Source: Zantedeschia hybrid cultivar (lineage: Eukaryota; Streptophyta; Magnoliopsida; Alismatales; Araceae). Taken from it: 64,000 bases of DNA. The stretch is taken from the NCBI GenBank assembly GCA_030544215.1, contig JARZZO010000012.1, positions 41,889,194 through 41,953,193 of the forward strand, given 5' to 3'. Of this stretch, positions 21,909-31,950 are shown piece after piece. The notes under the pieces were generated by a model. That model ran no database searches. It was not told the DNA's origin and saw only the letters and a program-made list of their open reading frames with translations. The translations under genes were made by a program, and so were the position numbers. Each line of letters starts with the position of its first letter. Position 1 is the stretch's first letter.

Positions 21909-22950
21909 AAAGCTTCAAAAACCGGCCCGGTCGGTTATAGAAAGGGAAGGGGGCGGGATTCCTTTCACTGTTGCGCTGGGGCATTCCGACCGCCAGTCCG
22001 CCTCTTCCTCTTCTTCCTCTTGCCATCGCCGATGGACGAAGCTGCCGGAGCTGCGGGAGCAGGCCGTTGCCGCCGCAGATCGCCGCCGTCGAGCTCTTCC
22101 TCCTCTTCGTTCTTGCCTGTGACCGAAGCCACAAAGGTCTTCGGGGGTTGCCACCGCTGCTGTCTGCGCGTTGGCCTTACACCGCCTTGGGGGGGGTGCC
22201 GTTTGCTTGGCACACTGGTCGCTTTCTTTCCCCCTTGCCGGTGACGAACGCTACAACTCTGCTGGGGAGCGCTATTGCCATTGCCTGTGGGTGTGTAGGC
22301 CATCGGGTTCAGAACCGCAAGCCGTGCTTCCCTACTTCTTCTTCATCGACAATGTTGTAGGGGCCTTTGGGGAGCACCACTGCTGTTGGAGAAGAGATGC
22401 TGTCGCACCAGGATTTTTCAGGTAAAAGGCGAAGCCTTTCTTTGGTTTTTTGGCCGGTGGGACTGGTTGTGTGTCGTTGGCCGCCATGGATTTGGGCATG
22501 GGGAGAATGAAGGAGGTCTCCTCTGCGCTTGTATCATCTTCTAACATTTTCTTTGCATTTTTCTTGCAGGAAACCGACTCTGAGCTCGTCGATCTACAGT
22601 AGGCGCAGACTCATTACTGTAGCGATTGCAAGTCGGGTGGATCAGCGTCTTGCTGTTTGACTTTGGCAATTCGCACGGGAGCAATCCCTGGGGCTGCGGC
22701 TTCGATACCTAGTCCCGGTTGTAGCTCGGCTCTCGGGAAGTGGGCCACTGGAATGCCATTTCTACACCCCTCTATCTTTGACATGGGTCTTCTTCTTACT
22801 AGAGCATCTAGTCTGTCCCGGATGGTCTTGATAAAATTTTAACAGCCCTCCGTTAAGGGGAGATGCTGCCGAAATTTCGATAGAATTTTCTTTTCGAAGA
22901 GGGCTTTTTTGCATTTGATTTTGACTTGTTGTCTCTTCTTTTTCAGTATA
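21909..22950 (+). promoter_or_regulatory. GC-rich probable 5' leader of the PMD-like gene
   Basis: GC-rich, with overlapping low-complexity frames on both strands and none conserved. CAG|GTAAAA at 22422 and TTGCAG at 22569 could bound a leader intron, and TTTTTCAG at 22946, 4 nt before the ATG, could be another acceptor. An 8-bp inverted repeat CTACAGTA/TACTGTAG (22594-22622) encloses GCGCAGACTCA. Promoter position is not determined. Confidence 0.35.
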
Positions 22951-25073
22951 ATGGCTTCTCGAAGGAAAGACAAAGTTGTGATTCCCGAGGCTGTCTCCGA
23001 AGATGCGCCAATTTCTCCAACAGGGTCTTCTAAACAGACTCCTACAATGGCTGAGGAGAGTGGGCCTGTGATAAGTCCCTTTTACTTGACACCTGCAGCA
23101 GGCATAGATGAAGACAGTGAACTACAACAATTTTTTGAGGTTGTTGTCTTGGACCATCCCTTTGCCGATGAATCAGATGGCAAGGTTGATAAGAGCAGAC
23201 TTGTCTTTTCGGAAGGATTCTATAAATATAGACGGGACAAAGATTATCCAGTTCACTTTCCCAGTGATCAGCATTTGTACAACTTCTTGCTTCACTTCAA
23301 GGTCAATGGAGTGCGTTCTGAAAGGAGGACTTTTTATGCCGAGGATGCCATTTTGAAATTTCGAGACAACTTGAGGGGAACTGTAACCTGTGGCGAATCT
23401 TTGTTCAAGCTAGGTTAGGCTAGAGACATGCTCATGCCCAGTGGGACTAATGTCATGCGTCCTCAGGACAGCATTCTGACCCGCTCCCCTTCATTTATTC
23501 CTGCCAAGTGGGGCTATGACAGAGGTATCCCAGACTCGACACAGAGGCGGCATGGGTTATTTCTTTCTCCATGTAAATGGGGCTTCAGAGAAGAGCCATT
23601 GATTTTTGACTGTTTAGTCATGAGGTTTAGATTGAAGGCAGCAATGGGCGGGTTTGGCGACTTGAAGCTTTAATCCGGCCACAGTTTCAGAGAATATTTT
23701 GTAGAGTATACTGATTATGTCTTGAAACATTACCATGATTTGCTGAGCCGAGTGGATCTTCTCGGTAGTGTGTATGCTGCTCAATTCCGATACCCGATCT
23801 TTAAAGGCCTTTGTTGTGGCATGATCGAGGTATTCATGAAGGAGTTCAATACCTTTTATACTCCAGAAGGAGAGACATCTCTGGATTTGTGGACTTTACA
23901 TCAGCTTTCTGGCTTGCCCATTGACAGAGAGCCTTATGAAGAAATACGCCATCCCGACATTGTCAAGGACAGAACAGATGGCAAGGGCCGTTATGCAACC
24001 TGGAGGTCTTACAAATTCCTCCTCAAGGCTTACATGATTCTGGCTTTTGGCAAAGAGTCTCTAAAAAAGAGATCCCGCAGAGAGAGGACACGAGTCCGTG
24101 GAGTTGTCTAGCTCCGTTTCTTTCATAATGTTGACATTCGATATACAGACTTTCCTGGGGCTGGTGAGACTCCGGTCTTCATGGGGCAGACAACCAGGCA
24201 CCGAAAGGGATATCCTGATATCATCTTTGAGGAACACAAGAAAGATGCCAATCCCTTGGACCTGGATAGGAATACCCATCTAGCAGCATACTTGGCCTAC
24301 TGGCTTTCGAATTTTTCTATTCCTCAGGGGGATGAGGAAGTAATTCGTCCTGAGACTCTTTATGGAGCTTGTGAACTAGCCTGGGGAATTAAATTGTCTC
24401 TAGCTCCAGTTACTCTGTGCCTGATTTTCAAAACTCTTGGCCAAGTGGTTGAGTAGGAGAAACCACGAGAATTTAATGTTGTGGGTCCCATTCATTTCTT
24501 CAATGCCTGGGTGGCTTCTATTTTTTCAGAGTCTGCCCCGAAGAGCCTAACTTCCCCTCACATATTTCCATGCATGATTGAATATGCAAGTGTTGATCGA
24601 GGGGATACCCAGAAGCAACTATATGAAATTCGCGGTATCTTAACTGACACTAGGCGAAAAACTGAAGGGGACTTATGTTTTTGGAAGCATACTGCCAATT
24701 CTCGTCCTCCAGTGAGCCCCTTTAACGTATTTGCTGAGGGTAATCCTGTTGAGTTCACCCATTCTCAGACCAAGTAGCTACTGAAGAAATCTGCATTGGA
24801 TAGTCAGATTAGATCATGGCTTCTATCCATCAGACCTAGTGTCTTGGTATACCGGAAGGGATCTATAGTTCATTTAGAACCCTATTATCCTTTCCGTTTC
24901 AGCCGGAATTTTGGATATGATCAGTGCATTCCTTCTTGTGATTACATATTTCAGCTTCCTGACCGCCATCTTTTGGGCTCCAATGGACTGCAGAGGGCCC
25001 GTGAATGGTGGGATTATTTCCACCGATTTGAAAATGTTTCTTTCATAATTCCTTCTATTGTCCATGCTTCTCG
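22951..25073 (+). pseudogene. PMD-like pseudogene, first large exon
   Basis: One frame runs from the ATG at 22951 to the LTR insertion at 25074, about 700 codons, with five in-frame stops (TAG 23416, TAA 23671, TAG 24109, TAG 24454, TAG 24775) and no frameshift. Motifs typical of the plant mobile domain ('aminotransferase-like' in annotations) are TSLDLWTLHQLSGLPI near 23876, THLAAYLAYWLSNF near 24271 and RFSRNFGYDQCIPS near 24900. PMD proteins MAIN and MAIL1 act in plant gene silencing; TE-borne relatives have unknown roles. The family call rests on recognised motifs, not a search. The TSD half TCTCG (25069-25073) is its last sequence before the LTR. Confidence 0.75.
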
Positions 25074-25163
25074 TGTAAGGACTGAGGTTTCGGGTTCTGT
25101 ATTCGGGTCGGGTTCGGGCCGGATCCCCTGGTTTGGACCCTGAGAGGGGGTCTTGAAATCTCT

Positions 25164-25502
25164 GACTGAATGGTGTCAGCACTGCTCGACGCCTTTCAAA
25201 AGGCGTCAGGTTGTGTAGACGCCATTTAGGTCTGCTTGTTGTTGTGCCACATGTGCGCCACGTGGGCGGGTTTCGGGCCGCGAGAGTACGGCCCCGGTCA
25301 CATCGTCTGAACGGCGTCCATGTTGGTCGACGCGATTCAGACTGTGACCTCTGCGATGTCCGGGTACGGCGCCAGAGTGTTGTCAGTACGGCCTGTCCTG
25401 TCGTCTGAACGGCGTCCGTGGAGAGTGACGCGTTTCAGACCGCTGTAAGTACGGCCCGTCCTGTCAGACTGATTGGCGTCTGCCTCGATCGACGTGTTTT
25501 AG
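25164..25502. repeat. Quasi-palindrome modules, group I, solo LTR B
   Basis: Modules at 25164-25230 (compound), 25306-25340, 25405-25439 and 25468-25502. Each pairs CTGAANGGCGTC-type with GACGC(G/C)NTTCAG-type arms over a spacer of about 8-11 nt. Confidence 0.85.
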
Positions 25503-26046
25503 CTGGATTCAGATTGACCCCGCGAGCCTCCCCTTCTTTCCCTCATTCTCGCTTTCACTCTCTCTCTCCTCGCCCTCTCCGCCCTCTCCGACTCTCTTTT
25601 CCCCTTCCCTTCCTCTTCTTCCTCTTCCACCACTCCAACACCTTCCTACCTCTCACCTCTACCACCACCACTTCCTTCGCGGCGTTCCATTCTCCGGACG
25701 GCGGCCGACGTCCCGGCGGAGTGGCGGCGTCCTCGGGGGTACCGGCGACGGTCTGCGGTGCGGCGGGTCGGCGGCACGGAGCTTGGTGGAGTTCAAGAAC
25801 CGGTAGGGGGATGAACCTTGCATGTGTTGCTCGTGTTTTCCTAGGCGTGATTTGACGTGTTTTGGGCTAGATTGAGCATGTTTAGGAGGTGTTCTTGTGG
25901 GTATGGCTGTGCTCGTGAATGTGGATTTGTAGCATGCTTGTGATGGATGAACTTCTTTTCCTCCCCCTTCTGTTTTGGGGCTTTTTCGGGGTGTTTGGGG
26001 TTAAGGGAGAAACCCTCGGATCGAACCAGGGAACCAGGTTTTTGGC

Positions 26047-26406
26047 GCTAAACGGCGTCGTGCTTGGTCGACGCCTTTTAGAAGGACGTCAGGGCAGTAC
26101 GACGCCTTTTAGGGCAGAAACCTCCCTGTTCGAGGTTTCGCGAGTTAGGGGTTCTGGCGCTAAATGACGTCATGGATGGACGACGCCTTTCGGAAGGACG
26201 TCGGGCCATCATGACGCCATTTAGACAGGAAATCACCCCGAGTGAGGGTCTGTAAATCTGGAATTTCGGTGTGAATGGCGTCTGTGGACTTGGACGCGTT
26301 TTAAAGGGCAACTCCCTATGACGACGCGTTTCAAGGAATAATCTAGCTTTTAATGAACCTGTCTGAGGTGCTTGAATGGCGTCGACCTCGGTCGACGCGA
26401 TTCAAG
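26047..26406. repeat. Quasi-palindrome modules, group II, solo LTR B
   Basis: Compound modules at 26047-26113, 26160-26224 and 26271-26335 and a simple one at 26371-26406 pairing CTTGAATGGCGTCG with CGACGCGATTCAAG (one mismatch). TGACGTCA, a perfect bZIP-type palindrome, lies at 26165-26172. Confidence 0.88.
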
Positions 26407-27794
26407 GCAGAACTGTATAATCCTGGTTTTATCATGTGTTTCACTGTGGGACGATTCAAATGCATGCTTTACGTTGTACACTGAGACTGAGGATTTCTGC
26501 GTGAATGGAATTACATCATGTTATATGTGTGTGTGTGCTTATGCGATTGTGGATTGGAATAACTGTGGTTTACGTTTGTCACCATGGACCGATGGGGACA
26601 GGGTCATGGTGTCTGTGAGGCATTGTGCCGTACCGGTGGGAGGAGTGGTACATGTTGTGTTTTACCTTTGGCTGAGGAAAGCAGAACCACCTTGAGCCCG
26701 TCGGGCCGGAGTAGCTGGTGCGCTATCCGAGGGGTTGCTGCTTGGCCTCAGCCGGTCGGGGTTTCCCTGTTTGTCGTGGCAGCTTCCGGCGCGTTTCTTG
26801 CTGTGGAGCTGGTTGTGGTACTGTTGGAGTTGTTTTACCCCTGTAGCCACTGAGCCTGATGTGACCTTTGATCAAGGTTACGAGTGGTACCCTTAGCCCT
26901 TTGGCCTGACGCAGCCCGGGAGGTTAGGGTTGTGGGTAGTTCCTGTAGCTTCGGCTTGACGGGGGTTCGCGGGTCCCCAGGGCCCTCCTGAAGCGCTGAG
27001 GCCTAGCGTGGAGGCAATCCGGACGGTAGGACAGTAGTCTAGACTGCTTGTGTGCACACGTAGCTGACAGTGGCGGTACACTGGTTCCAGCTAGTCCTAG
27101 TTTGACTCACTGCCTCACCCTACAGTGCCCCGGAACACTGTAGGGGTGGACAGGCGTGAGCAGTGGTGGTAGTGTTGGGAGGCGACGTTTAACTTTGGTC
27201 GACAGTGTGGTTCAGTCGCTTCGTGGACTTTGGCTTTGAGACGTGACTCTGTGTTGGGTTCTTCGGGTTGCTTAGATTGGTTCTTGCTACACTGCTTATC
27301 GTACGTTTCATATCAGATTTGGGTGCTATGTTTACTGCTTTACTTAATTGCCATATATCCCTGTTGTTGCACTTGTGGGTGTGTGAGTGGGAGGCAGGGG
27401 ATCAGATGGTCCCTACTGAGCCCAATTCTGGTGTGGCTCACTCCCTGCGATTTCAGGTGTGGACCTCGTGGCGTGTGGCGGCGGGTGGTGTCTTCTTGGT
27501 GTGCAGACCAGCAGCTGTCTCAGTTCCGGGGTATGCCCCGATGTTGTTGTACTTTACTTCTGCCTGTACTTATTTAATTTGCTGGACCATGTAATTATTG
27601 TTGGACTGTATACGGACATTGTTATCTTTCTTTCTGCGCACTCGTTTACCTTTGTAGTCCGTGAGATTGTCATATTTAGCCTTGTTTAGCACTTACTCCT
27701 CCAGATGTGTTTGTGTGAGATCCAGGTGTGAAACCGCGGTTAATGGGCCGACATCCATTTAGTGACCGGGTCTCCGGTCGGTCGTTACATCTCG

Positions 27795-29378
27795 TGTGAC
27801 ATGTGAATATGTTAGATGGTGGCGAATGCGCACCAATATCTATAGCCAGGAGAGGACCTAATGCTGGAGCAATGCTGAGAAGAAAATCTTGGAGACCCAG
27901 CGGGAAATCCCTTTTGATATAGAGTTCCATTATCTGCACTTCTTAGATGATAAGAATGCTTCTAAGTATGTAGAGAGACGGGCAGCTTATAAGGCTCGTC
28001 ACAGAGATTCTTTACCCTTGATTGATCCAGAGTTGACAAGGCTGGATACCGAAGAGCTGAAGGGGGCTTTCTTGAAGCGATTTAATATTTCTATGACCTC
28101 TGAAGATTATCCCGCTATCGATTTCCCAGAAGAGGAAGATATCAGTGGCAGAGATTCTCAGCAAGCTCCTAAGAGTCTCTCAGGTATTCAGAGATTTTAT
28201 GTCCCGCACAAGGAAGAGAAACCTGATTTCTACAAGGGCACCAGCTAGCTACTTGCCCTTTTGAAATACTGTGGTGTATCCCAGGATTCCACTGCGCAGG
28301 ATATGTTGGATGCAAAACTACCCGCTTCTTGGATCATATAGATGGGTGGGGACTTGATGCTTTGCGCTTGGGCATTTGCTTGAGCAATAAAAAGCATTAT
28401 GATCTCAGTAGCCTAGCTTCTCAAGCCAAGACGATGAATGATGTCATATATATTGTGAAGGAGGCTTCGCTTAGAGATAAGTCTTCTATATATGAATACT
28501 GGCCTTTATCAAACTGTTATGAAGGCGATTGCTGTAAGTATATGTATTTGTGCTTGACTTCTTTTAAGTTTTGTGCTTTTCTCTGCTTATATAAATTGAT
28601 TTCTTCTTTTGCATATTTCTTATAGTGCCGGCGGCCAAATATCTAACTCAACAACATCGGAGGGCAGTGGCTATTGCAAAGAGACCCTCTTTCTTTCCTC
28701 CTGTGCCTTCTAAAACATCAACCCCCACATCCCCTGTGGAGGTCAGTGCTATAGGGAGGGCGATTGCCGCTGCCAAAGAGGCGCGTACAAAGAAGAGACA
28801 AGAGCCTGCCCCAGAACCTCTTCCTCCTGTCAATTTGCCAGTGCTTGCTGAATTTGAAGCTTTTATAGCAAAAACTGCCAAGCGGGCGAGTGCCCTGGTT
28901 TCTCCATCCCCAGCCAAGGGTGGTATGCACTATACTTTTGATTTATGCCTTTCAGAATTATGACATTGATGATGAACAATTTCCTTTTGTTTCCTTTACA
29001 GGGAGGGTTAAGCAAGTTGCAAAAAAATTTCGCAAAGGGCCCAAAGAATCTGTCCCCCCTAAAAAGATTGTACTGCCCAAGCGCCAATCCTCGACATTAT
29101 TAGCTCAGACAAGGAAAGAAGAAACTGATGATACTTCTTCCAGTGTGGAAGAAATAAGTGGCATTCCTCCTTCACCTTCCATTTCTTCCCATACTACTGA
29201 ACACATTAGTAGTGAAGCTTTGCCAGAGACACCTATCTGGTCGCCCCTGAGGGATTAAGGTAACCCTTCTGAGACTTTTAGCAATAGTGATTTCATTTCA
29301 CTACTGAATTTCTGACTTTGACTATAAAGGTTTTGAAGCAACTGAGGGCTTGATATCAAAGACTCATCATGTTGAAAC
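27795..29378 (+). pseudogene. PMD-like pseudogene, middle exons and three introns
   Basis: Coding resumes in the same frame after the solo LTR. Stops: TAA 27859, TAG 28246 and TAA 29256. One frame change lies between about 28249 and 28329. Introns with GT-AG ends that keep the frame: 28534-28625 (GTAAGT...TTATAG, 92 bp), 28923-29001 (79 bp) and 29260-29329 (70 bp). The encoded stretch is hydrophilic and becomes lysine-, proline- and serine-rich (KKFRKGPKESVPPKK), consistent with a variable C-terminal region after a PMD core. It ends at the target duplication GAAAC (29374-29378) of the next LTR. Confidence 0.72.
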
Positions 29379-29461
29379 TGTAAGGATCGAGACTTTCGGA
29401 TCCGGTTTTCGGGGTCGGACCCTGTAGTTCTGGCCCTAGTGGGGTCTGAAGCTCTGTGATG

Positions 29462-29750
29462 TTTCGCGTCGAGCCCGCTCGACGCGGTTTGAATGGCGTC
29501 CACCGTTGCGGACGCGTTTTGGGTTGTGCCACGTGGGCTGGCTTTGGGCCGCGAGAGTACGGCCCTGTCGTGTCGTCTGAACGGCGTCCGCATGGGACGA
29601 CGCCTTTCAGACTGCGACTCTGGGATTGTCAGAGTACGGCCCTGACATGTCTCCTGAACGGCGTCCTGATGGAACGACGCGTTTCAGAGTCCTGTCAGAG
29701 CGGTCGTCACGTCACCTGATAGGCGTCCGTACATGTCGACGCGTTTTAGC
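29462..29750. repeat. Quasi-palindrome modules, group I, solo LTR A
   Basis: Modules at 29462-29520 (compound), 29577-29610, 29653-29687 and 29715-29750, in the same order as in family B although the sequence between them differs. Confidence 0.85.
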
Positions 29751-30315
29751 CAGTCTCTGGTTAACCCCGCGAGCCCTCCTTCTTTCCCCCACTTTCTTCC
29801 TTCTCTCTTTCCCTCCTTCCCTTCCAGCGATCTCGGCGGCGATCCCTTCTCCTCTCTCTCTTTTCCTCCCACCAATTCATCTTTCCCTCCACTCCATCCC
29901 ATACCTAGCTCCCACCACTACCACCTCCACTTCCACTACGGCGTTTTACTCTCCGGACGGCGGCCGACGTCACGGTGGAGTAAGGACGACCACGGCGGTA
30001 CCGGCGGCGGCGTGGGGCGAGTCGGGTGGACGGCTTGAAGCTTGGAGGAGTTTAAGTAACCGGTAGGGTGACGGTTCCCATAATGTTGTGTTTTAAACCA
30101 TGTTTTTCCCATTTAAGCATGTTATGGATCTTTGGTTTTGGGGGGTAGAACAAGCATGTTTAGGAGCTCTTCTTGATGATATGGGGGATTTCTATGAATG
30201 TGGTTTCCTGAAGGTTGAATTCGCCCCTCTTTCTCCTCTGTTTTGGATGATTTTGGGGTTTTTTTGGGGTTGAAAAGGGGAGCCCTCGGGCTCATGACAG
30301 ACCCGGTTCCTGGGG

Positions 30316-30685
30316 TTGAAAGACGTCGTGCGTGGACGACGCCTTTTTGAAGCGCGTCGGGACATCACGACGCCTTTTAGGCAGGAATCGCCCTGCTAAG
30401 GGTCTGCCAGTTCGGGGATTTTGGGGCTAAAAGATGTCATGGGTGGGCGACGCGATTCGGAATAGCGTCGGGTAACCATGATGCCTTTTAAGGCAGAAAT
30501 CCCCTGGTTAATGGTCTCTGTAAATTTTGGATTTCTGTGTTGAATGGCATTTGAGGATGTTGACGCCTTTTAAAAAGGCGACCACTGGTGTCGACGCCTT
30601 TTTAGGCCAGATTCTGAGGCCAGTGTTTTATATAAACCAGTACATGGAACTTGAATGGCGTCGGCCTTGGGCGACGCGATTCAAG
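30316..30685. repeat. Quasi-palindrome modules, group II, solo LTR A
   Basis: Compound modules at 30316-30380, 30426-30491 and 30541-30605, and a simple one at 30650-30685 (CTTGAATGGCGTCG with CGACGCGATTCAAG), about 15 bp downstream of the possible TATA box. Confidence 0.85.
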
Positions 30686-31736
30686 ACAGAACTACACTAA
30701 TTCATGCCAGTAAAATGTGTTCATACTGATAGATAGTTGGTTAGTGCATGCCTTAGTGTGCCCGGTAGAGATGAATTCTTCATGACCGGATGGTATTACG
30801 TTATGTGTTATGCGATCGCGGATTTTTTACGTGACCGGATCGTACTGTGCTGGGTTTTGTGTTACTGTGGACCTTGAGTGACAGTTGTAGCGCTTTATCA
30901 CCCTGTGCTGGTGTGGGTGGAGCACAGCGCCGGTGGGGGCGTGGGCGGGGTGACGCCTAGTGAGAGAGGGTCACCTGGTGAACCCCGGGGTCAGCTAGTA
31001 CCGGTGTGGGTGTGGTACATTCGGAGTGTCACTCATGCTGAGGGAAGGAGTAACCACCTGAGCCAGTTGGGCCGGAGTAGCTAGAGTGCTATCCGAGGGG
31101 TTACTACTTGGTCTCAGCGGGTCGAGGTTTTTCCCACTGTTGTTTGTGTGGTTGGCGTGTTCTATCGAGACGGCAGTTGTAGGTTCCCTGGTCGTCTGGT
31201 TTAGAAATATGCATGTTTAATGCATTTCGACTGCATGTGATTTCACGTTGAGAATTAGGAATTGTACTTACCACTGCGCTCGTTACTTTACTGTCGGCTG
31301 TATTTTACACTTGTGGGTGTGTGCGTGGGCAGTGGGGATCGAAGGATCCCTACTGAGTCTTGTCTTTGAGACTCACCCCTGTAGTTTTCAGGTGAGGACT
31401 CCCAGCAGACCTAGCGAGGAGAGTGCGGCCGTGTGTTTAGTGCCGTCAGCGGTTATCCCGGGGTATGCCCCGATGTAGTTGTTATTTTATTTCTGGCCTG
31501 TACATTTAATTATTTCTTTTCTGTTGGAAAATGTAATCATTTGCTGTATCGAGTCGCATTGTAATAACTTTTAATTCCTGCACTTTAATTTCTATTCAAT
31601 GCGATGTGAATGTTTAGCTTAGTTTATTATTTATTTCCCAGACTTACTTAGGTCCTGGTTTGGTTCCAAATTAATAATTCGGTACCCATTTAGTAATCGG
31701 ATCCCCGATTATAGGGTGACGGGTTGTTACAGAAAC

Positions 31737-31939
31737 AGTACAGTCTGCTATGGTAATTTCTCTTTACCACATCTTTTCTGCTTTTTCCATCATTTAAGCT
31801 TGACTTGTATATATTTTGAATATCAGGCATACCCGGCTCATGCGGAAGGGATGGAAATTCCTCATGTCCCAACTGAAAGGGACATGGATTTTGAAATATT
31901 GGCCTCCATGCCAGTTTCTTCTTCTGAAGAGGCAGAAGT
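31737..31939 (+). pseudogene. PMD-like pseudogene, last visible exons
   Basis: After the second solo LTR the frame continues to ...VQSAM, then an intron at 31753-31826 (GTAATT...TATCAG, 74 bp), then AYPAHAEGMEIPHVPTERDMDFEILASMPVSSSEEAEV, open to 31939. It is broken there by the tip of a third gypsy LTR; the remainder lies beyond the nested block, outside the window. Possible left target duplication: GAAGT at 31935-31939. Confidence 0.7.
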
Positions 31940-31950
31940 TGTAACGACCC
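31940..31950 (-). mobile_element. First 11 bp of a gypsy LTR, split by copia C2
   Basis: TGTAACGACCC is the invariant gypsy LTR terminus. The LTR resumes at 41446 with GCCACCCTATAATCGG, the exact continuation, so C2 sits 11 bp inside this LTR. Confidence 0.85.

Larger units (their letters stand above)
25074..27789 (+). mobile_element. Solo gypsy LTR, family B (2716 bp), in a PMD exon
   Basis: Runs TGTAAGGACTGAGG...GTCGTTACA with no internal region. The identical 5-bp target duplication TCTCG lies at 25069-25073 and 27790-27794, so it formed by recombination between the two LTRs of one inserted element. Insert plus duplication is 2721 bp, divisible by three, so the PMD frame reads on in phase on the far side. 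It contains all eight palindrome modules. Confidence 0.95.
29379..31731 (+). mobile_element. Solo gypsy LTR, family A (2353 bp), in a PMD exon
   Basis: Runs TGTAAGGATCGAG...GGTTGTTACA and is closely related to the A1 LTR (2350 bp). The identical target duplication GAAAC flanks it at 29374-29378 and 31732-31736. Orientation is opposite to A1. TATATAAA near 30629-30636 could be a core promoter, but other copies are mutated there. Eight palindrome modules are present. Confidence 0.95.
16559..31939 (+). mobile_element. Unclassified repetitive element carrying a PMD-like gene (interrupted)
   Basis: Sequence begins TGTCGTACATT immediately after broken gypsy pol and continues, apart from nested LTRs, to the gypsy LTR tip at 31940. 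It has a leader of more than 6 kb rich in GAGTCTGCGC motifs and tandem repeats, then a spliced PMD-like pseudogene on +. No terminal repeat pair is visible because the right end is not in the window. A TGT...ACA pair at 16559 and 21370 could bound a 4.8-kb LTR, but this is speculative. PMD genes are known passengers of plant Mutator-like and Ty3/gypsy elements; which applies here is unresolved. Confidence 0.5.

Noticed and set aside
21865..22547. Several GC-rich frames upstream of the PMD-like gene
   Set aside because: Low-complexity alanine-, arginine- or serine-rich translations in many frames; no conserved motif, probably leader sequence.
23416..29258. Ciliate-like reassignment of TAG/TAA to glutamine
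   Set aside because: The intact copia ORF uses the standard code and the context is plant; C-to-T decay explains the stops more simply.
30629..30636. TATATAAA as the gypsy LTR core promoter
   Set aside because: Present in only one LTR copy; the A1 equivalent reads TATGTAAA and family B lacks it, so it is noted but not called as a feature.
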